Source: an uncultured Opitutales bacterium (GTDB taxonomy: Bacteria > Verrucomicrobiota > Verrucomicrobiia > Opitutales > Seribacteraceae). From it: a stretch of 51,078 bases of DNA. Both the position numbers and the translations under genes were made by a program. Position 1 is the first letter of the stretch. Each line of letters begins with the position of its first letter. Positions 46,755-51,078 of the stretch are shown one piece after another. The DNA lies in NCBI GenBank assembly GCA_938091675.1, contig CALKMX010000080.1:1-51078 (forward strand), written 5' to 3'. A model generated the notes under the pieces. That model was given only the letters and a program-made list of their open reading frames with translations, was not told where the DNA came from and ran no database searches.

Positions 46755-47968
46755 CGCTTACGCCTGCCTCCAAAAGTTAACTGCCCGCCAAATCCACGGT
46801 TTCTCTTACGGGAAACTACCGGCACAGTTTGAGTAAGGGTACTCGGTTCACTTCGGTAGGGAAAGTCTTCCACTATTTTTCTCGGTAAGGGATTGCCCAA
46901 TAATTTCTCAATCGAATCCACGAGCGATAATTCTTCTGGCTTGCAAAGGGTGAATGCTTCTCCTTCGGTACGGGCACGCCCAGTACGGCCAATTCTGTGC
47001 ACATAATCTTCGGAGTGCTGAGGGACATCATAATTAATCACATGGGTGACATTGGTAATATCCAGTCCCCTGGATGCCACATCGGTCGCACACAAAATTT
47101 TAACCTTCCCCTGTTTGAATTCCTCCAGGGCACTCATTCTGTCCCGTTGCTTTAAATCTGAGTGGAGCACGCGGACGGTTTGTCCATGCTCAGTCAGCCA
47201 ATGGCTGATTTTATCTGTTCCCCTGCGGGTCTGAAAGAAGATGATTAAGTTGTCGAAATTTACCTTCTCAAGCAATGCGATGAGCAAATCAAACTTCTGG
47301 ATGGCCGGTACAGGATACAGGGCATGACTTACCGTATCCGCAGCAGAAATCTTGATATCGATCTTTGCTTCGGCTGGGTTATTTAATGCCCAGGAGGAAA
47401 GCCGCCTTACGGAATCTGGGATCGTGGCAGAGAAAAGTAGGGTTTGCCTGGAACGCGGAGTTTTCTGGATAATTTTGGTAACATCCTCAATAAATCCCAT
47501 GTCCAGCATCCGGTCCACTTCGTCCAGGATCAAGATTTCAATGTTTTTCAGGCTTACATTTCCCTGGCTTAAATGATCCAGTAATCGCCCTGGAGTGGCC
47601 ACCACCACATCTGGCTCATTGCTTAATTGCTCTAATTGTTTTCCATATTTCACCCCGCCGTAGAGCAAGGCCATTCGAAGATCGAGAAATTTTCCGTATT
47701 TAATAAAATTCTCTTCAATTTGAATCGCCAGTTCCCGGGTTGGGGCAAGAGCGAGAGCCCTGCAACCTCCATGTTCTCCAAGTCGATGCAAAGCGGGCAA
47801 GGCAAAGGCGGCAGTTTTCCCGGTTCCTGTCTGGGCAGACCCCACCAAGTCTCGACCTTCGAGTATTGGCGGGATTGCATTTTCCTGAATCGGGGTTGGG
47901 GTCTCGTATCCAAGCTCTTCGATAGCTTGCAAAATTTTAGGGCTTAATCCCAGGTCACTAAACTTCAT
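46751..47968 (-). CDS. DEAD-box RNA helicase, RhlE-like
   Basis: 405 residues, ATP-dependent RNA unwinding. Motifs: Q motif (GYETPTPIQENAIPP), Walker A AQTGTGKT, PTRELAIQ, TPGRLLDHL, DEVD (the DEAD motif, here LDEVDRMLDMGF), SAT, and C-terminal ATDVASRGLDI and HRIGRTGRA. The short basic tail (RKRNRGFGGQLTFGGRRKR) is typical of RhlE/CsdA-type helicases, which act in ribosome assembly and RNA decay in the cold. DEVD in place of DEAD is a common variant. Confidence 0.95.
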   Translation of the reverse strand: MKFSDLGLSPKILQAIEELGYETPTPIQENAIPPILEGRDLVGSAQTGTGKTAAFALPALHRLGEHGGCRALALAPTRELAIQIEENFIKYGKFLDLRMALLYGGVKYGKQLEQLSNEPDVVVATPGRLLDHLSQGNVSLKNIEILILDEVDRMLDMGFIEDVTKIIQKTPRSRQTLLFSATIPDSVRRLSSWALNNPAEAKIDIKISAADTVSHALYPVPAIQKFDLLIALLEKVNFDNLIIFFQTRRGTDKISHWLTEHGQTVRVLHSDLKQRDRMSALEEFKQGKVKILCATDVASRGLDITNVTHVINYDVPQHSEDYVHRIGRTGRARTEGEAFTLCKPEELSLVDSIEKLLGNPLPRKIVEDFPYRSEPSTLTQTVPVVSRKRNRGFGGQLTFGGRRKR

Positions 47969-47990
47969 ATTTCTAAGTGTGGGTGGATGG

Positions 47991-48012
47991 TCTCTTCTTC
48001 TTTCTTCTTCTT
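47991..48012 (-). promoter_or_regulatory. 22-base polypurine tract upstream of the helicase gene
   Basis: All purine on the minus strand, ending 23 bases before the helicase ATG at 47968. It could be part of its 5' leader. No function is assigned. Confidence 0.3.
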
Positions 48013-48049
48013 AATGTTTCTGGAATGCTTTAAAGCTTACTTTTAAAGA

Positions 48050-48862
48050 ATGAGCGAGGAGAATCCGAAGCAAACTTACCGGGGAAGGCTTGCCCCAACT
48101 CCATCCGGTTTTTTGCATGCCGGTCATGTCCGTACCTTCCGAACCGCATGGGAGCGTGCCCGGGCGAGCAACGGGCAATTGATTTTCAGAATGGATGACC
48201 TTGACCCCACCCGTTGCACCTCGGAATTTGCTCATGCTTGTATCGAGGATATGAAAGGGATGGGCCTTGATTGGGATGAGGGCCCAGATCGAGGAGGCCA
48301 ATTTTATCCTTATGAGCAAAGCAAACGCTCAGATTATTATCGGAAAGCCCTGCGAAAATTATATGACCTTGGATTCATTTATCCGTGCACTAAATCACGC
48401 AAAGAAATTCGGGAAGCTGGTTTGCTGGACTCATCGGGAAAGGAATATCTTTATCCTGAGAGCTTTCATCCCCAATCAAAAGATATCCCCCACAATGATT
48501 TCCGGGGAAATACCAATTGGCGCTTCCGGACAAACTGGGGAGAAATCGTTAAATTTACAGACACAAAAAAAGCCGAACAATCGTTCCTTGTGGGAGCCGA
48601 TTTGTCCGACTTTTTAGTGTGGCGAAAAGATGGGCTTGCCGCTTATGAGCTGGCAACCGTGGTGGATGATCAGCTCATGGCAATTACCGAGATTGTTCGG
48701 GGGGAAGACTTACTTGTTTCAAGTGCCCGCCAATGCTTGCTCTTCGATGCCTTAGGGTGGAGTCGCCCAAGATTTTATCATTGCGAATTGTTACTCGGGG
48801 AAGATGGCAAGAAATTATCAAAATCAACCCGTTCTTTACCCCGCTTATTTTCGGCTTCTTAA
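48050..48862 (+). CDS. gluQ: Glutamyl-Q tRNA(Asp) synthetase
   Basis: Attaches glutamate to queuosine at position 34 of tRNA-Asp. 270 residues: a class I catalytic core only, with RLAPTPSGFLHAGH (HAGH at 23-26 is the HIGH motif) and KLSKS (KMSKS equivalent) near the C-terminus, and no anticodon-binding domain. That is the difference from full glutamyl-tRNA synthetases. Its 3' end overlaps the convergent glycosyltransferase gene by 18 bases. It implies queuosine in tRNA. Confidence 0.9.
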   Translation: MSEENPKQTYRGRLAPTPSGFLHAGHVRTFRTAWERARASNGQLIFRMDDLDPTRCTSEFAHACIEDMKGMGLDWDEGPDRGGQFYPYEQSKRSDYYRKALRKLYDLGFIYPCTKSRKEIREAGLLDSSGKEYLYPESFHPQSKDIPHNDFRGNTNWRFRTNWGEIVKFTDTKKAEQSFLVGADLSDFLVWRKDGLAAYELATVVDDQLMAITEIVRGEDLLVSSARQCLLFDALGWSRPRFYHCELLLGEDGKKLSKSTRSLPRLFSAS

Positions 48863-49699
48863 GATTGCCTTTGCTTTTGCCAGAGAGAGAAATTCATATT
48901 GAGCGTGAAGCCTGGCAAACACATAGCCTGGCCAACCGTCCAGCATACCCCCTTGCCACAAGTAAACATAGAGAAAACGTAGGGTGGGGCGGAAGGGTAG
49001 TTTCCGAAAGATTCTGCGCAATCTGCGCTTCCCTTTGACCGCATCATGTTGCAGAGCAGATTCATCATCTCTTGCCGAGCTTTCAACCACTGCTTCCCAG
49101 TTGGAGTAGCGGTTATGTTTTTCCACGAAGCTATCGATTGTCGGGAATGCGTGGTGATCCATGATCGAATTTAATTTTCCTGTTGTCCCCTTAACCACCA
49201 CATGCTCATGTATTTCATGATCTCCACTATCTGTAGTAAGATCAGTAATTTTTTCGTAGCGTCCGAGCTTGTGTATGAATAAGCGAAGATTCCAATTTGG
49301 AAAGTAGGCATGCTTGAGTGGCTTACCTAAAAAGAAATACCTCCGATTTATCCAATACCCCGAATGCTTTTGATCAGGATTAGAAACAATTTTCCTGATT
49401 TCCTCCTCCGCTTCAGGAGGTAAGCATTCATCCGCATCTAAAATCAAAACCCATTCATGGGAAAACGGCAGATTTGCCAAAGCCCAGTTCTTTTTCTTGG
49501 GCCAACCACCTTGATACTCAAATTGTACTACCTTTGCCCCTAGACTTCCCGCAATATCTTTTGTTTGATCCGTACTTTGCGAATCAACAACAAAAATCTC
49601 ATCCACCCATTCAACCGAACGGATGCACCGAGCGATATTTTCTTCCTCATTTTTACAAGGAATAAACAAAGAAACGGGCACCTTTTCAGAGCTTTTCAT
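48845..49699 (-). CDS. GT2 family glycosyltransferase, WaaE/KdtX-like
   Basis: 284 residues, GT-A fold. FIPCKNEEENIARCIRSVEWVDEIFVVDSQSTDQT (read in parts) is the nucleotide-sugar binding start. ILDADECLPPEAEEEI carries the DxD-type metal site, and the C-terminal DGWPGYVFARLHAQYEFL matches the WaaE/LgtF branch that adds a sugar to lipopolysaccharide core. The final acceptor is not known. It overlaps the FkbM gene by 4 bases (ATGA). Confidence 0.88.
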   Translation of the reverse strand: MKSSEKVPVSLFIPCKNEEENIARCIRSVEWVDEIFVVDSQSTDQTKDIAGSLGAKVVQFEYQGGWPKKKNWALANLPFSHEWVLILDADECLPPEAEEEIRKIVSNPDQKHSGYWINRRYFFLGKPLKHAYFPNWNLRLFIHKLGRYEKITDLTTDSGDHEIHEHVVVKGTTGKLNSIMDHHAFPTIDSFVEKHNRYSNWEAVVESSARDDESALQHDAVKGKRRLRRIFRKLPFRPTLRFLYVYLWQGGMLDGWPGYVFARLHAQYEFLSLAKAKAILRSRK

Positions 49700-50538
49700 T
49701 TATGGATTATATTTTTTAGGCTTTTTTTCTTAAGTGGCCCATTGGGATGCCAGGCAAATAAATTATTCGTATTATCTTGAATGGTTGATAATCGATCAGC
49801 GTCCCAAATTTGATATCCGAGATTTTTCAAAGTTTCGATTACCTTGGTTTGTTTTGGTGCAAAAGATTCAATAATCATTAATGGTTTATATTTTCTAATG
49901 GTGCGAATACCACCTTCCAATACCTCATATTCATGACCTTCGACATCGATTTTTATCAGACTTGGGATTTTATTTTCTCCAACAATTGAGTCTAAAGTCT
50001 CTTTTTGAACAGTAATTTCCTTTGCGCTACCATTGAGGTATTGTTCGATCCACGGAGTATCTTCGCTTGAAAGACTACCGGTTGCTGAGGTTATTTGATC
50101 CTGATGAAAAATGGCTTTGCACGATTGATTACTGAGTGCATAAGGGCAAAGCTCAACATTATCTAGGCTGCTCCTTTCGAGGGTCATCTTTAAAAGTTCA
50201 AAGTTATTTGGGTCTGGCTCAAAAGATATGGTTTTAAGGGTAGGGCAGCTCATTGCTATCTGCCAAGTGTACAGGCCAATATTCGCTCCAATATCAAAAA
50301 AGTATTTTGTTGAGGGTTCTTTAGCTAATTCAGTACTGATCAAATTGATCAGTATGCGGATACCTTTTTCCAGTTTATTTCTTTGCCACAAAATGGAAGC
50401 ATGGGTAACGGGGCGAAGAGCAACCTTTTGGTCAAAACCAATATCATAAAAGTTCGGACTATTAAACCTGCTGGAAAGAAGAAATTTAAAAATTTTTGTT
50501 TTTCTTAATGTGTGCAAAGGTGCTTTGAATAAAAGCAT
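49696..50538 (-). CDS. FkbM-family SAM-dependent methyltransferase
   Basis: 280 residues. The SAM-binding motif I FFDIGANIGLYTWQIA lies at about 105, TISFEPDPNNFELLKMTLE is motif II, and IPSLIKIDVEGHEYEVLEGG is the FkbM signature. FkbM enzymes O-methylate sugars and other hydroxyls; here the neighbours suggest surface glycan methylation. Its start is 18 bases after the stop of the upstream GT4 gene. Confidence 0.88.
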   Translation of the reverse strand: MLLFKAPLHTLRKTKIFKFLLSSRFNSPNFYDIGFDQKVALRPVTHASILWQRNKLEKGIRILINLISTELAKEPSTKYFFDIGANIGLYTWQIAMSCPTLKTISFEPDPNNFELLKMTLERSSLDNVELCPYALSNQSCKAIFHQDQITSATGSLSSEDTPWIEQYLNGSAKEITVQKETLDSIVGENKIPSLIKIDVEGHEYEVLEGGIRTIRKYKPLMIIESFAPKQTKVIETLKNLGYQIWDADRLSTIQDNTNNLFAWHPNGPLKKKSLKNIIHK

Positions 50539-50555
50539 TGATATAAATGGATCGA

Positions 50556-51078
50556 TTAGTTTTTAACCAGTTGCTGGTATAGTTGATAATAATTTTCTCG
50601 GCACTGCTGATTATTGGGCAAAGTAACTTTTTCACATTTGCGTTCCTTGTTTCCTAGACTCTCACAAAGTGCCTGATTAATGGAATCCTGGTCATTGGGG
50701 TTCACATACTTGGCATGCACTCCGAGTAAATCCTCAATTGCTCCGGTTGCAGTTGTAATAACAGGGCAACCAACGCTTGCCGCCTCTAACGGTGGCCAAC
50801 CAAAACCTTCCGCAAAAGAAGGGAAAAGCAAGGCATTTGCATGATGGTAAAGAATTTGCAGTGTTTCATCCGAAATATTTAGAAGGGGTAGGATATTACT
50901 TTTATTTAATCCTATCCAATCTGCCATTTGCTTATCAATCTCATGGGGTTGAGGCGCCGGTCCAACCAGGATCAATTTTAAATCAGGCCAACCATTTTCT
51001 TTTGCGAATCTGAATGAACGAAATAAAGCTTTTCGATTTTTATACCAAGCCGCACTTCCCACATGTAAGAGGAAATGA
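50556..51078 (-). CDS. GT4 family glycosyltransferase, C-terminal part (cut by window edge)
   Basis: Retaining GT-B transferase. The frame stays open to the window edge, so the N-terminal half is missing. The in-frame GTG at 51062 is not a true start, since HFLLHVGSAAWYKNR reads straight across it and is the usual GT4 strand before the donor domain. LKLILVGPAPQP, LFPSFAEGFGWPPLEAASVGCPVITT (read in parts, with the E-x7-E type donor site) and AIEDLLG identify GT4. Member of the surface glycan cluster. Confidence 0.88.
   Translation of the reverse strand, partial: HFLLHVGSAAWYKNRKALFRSFRFAKENGWPDLKLILVGPAPQPHEIDKQMADWIGLNKSNILPLLNISDETLQILYHHANALLFPSFAEGFGWPPLEAASVGCPVITTATGAIEDLLGVHAKYVNPNDQDSINQALCESLGNKERKCEKVTLPNNQQCRENYYQLYQQLVKN

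Noticed and set aside
48029-48049. CTTTAAAG-like direct repeats just upstream of gluQ-RS
   Set aside because: Short AT-rich palindromes of this kind occur by chance, and no matching site is seen elsewhere in the window.

Overview
The window is a gene-dense bacterial chromosome segment with about 45 genes, moderate-to-low GC, no rRNA, tRNA, CRISPR or insertion sequence that I can see, and no gene-free stretch longer than about 150 bases. The gene set is Gram-negative (Lgt, MreBCD-PBP2, SecDF, AsmA-like protein, WaaE-like glycosyltransferase). It also contains genes first known from Gram-positives (Asp23/AmaP pair, alpha2-type GlyRS, SufCBD with SufT). Together with the GldAFG/DUF4340 module, this best fits the PVC superphylum, probably Verrucomicrobiota of the Opitutae kind. 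That assignment is inference from gene content, not from a marker search.

Layout. 1-4191: the start of a MoxR AAA+ ATPase gene (cut by the window edge), divergent from a giant CHASE2 adenylate cyclase. 4227-11897 (minus): a thioredoxin-fold protein, then the rod-shape cluster mreB-mreC-mreD-PBP2 with lgt and a CNNM/CBS membrane protein upstream. 11985-13079 (plus): gcvT. 13114-15859 (minus): accB-accC-asp23-amaP. 15963-29783 (minus): a nearly gapless ten-gene run, guaB-purA-nadC-birA-coaX, then an ABC transporter of the GldA/GldF/GldG type, a DUF4340 protein and a large AsmA-like protein. 29855-31932 (plus): menC-menE of menaquinone synthesis. 31941-37487 (minus): fur-like regulator-sufC-sufB-sufD-sufT-rpiB-clpP. 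37606-37878: a small lipoprotein, divergent from glyS (37993-39498, plus). 39510-44377 (minus): yajC-secDF-recJ. 44466-46440: an MscS channel and a DUF445 protein. 46521-46754 (plus): a tiny cationic lipoprotein. 46751-47968 (minus): a DEAD-box helicase. 48050-48862 (plus): gluQ-RS. 48845-51078 (minus): a glycan cluster (GT4, FkbM methyltransferase, GT2) running off the right edge.

How it fits together. Most genes are housekeeping: envelope growth and lipoprotein acylation, protein export, fatty-acid initiation (AccBC plus the biotin ligase that charges AccB), cofactors (NAD, CoA, biotinylation, menaquinone), the IMP branch point (GuaB to GMP, PurA to AMP), and Fe-S assembly. Tight stop/start overlaps (ATGA, GTGA, TGATG) fix several starts and support translational coupling.

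Most worth a second look: the Fur-family regulator of the suf operon, which has lost its structural zinc cysteines and has a Cys-Pro at a sensing-metal ligand position; the CHASE2 domain split by two long insertions, one carrying a 63-residue tandem repeat; the PBP2 with an apparently winged-helix-like insert; the GldAFG-DUF4340-AsmA module; and the diverged, enlarged PurA.
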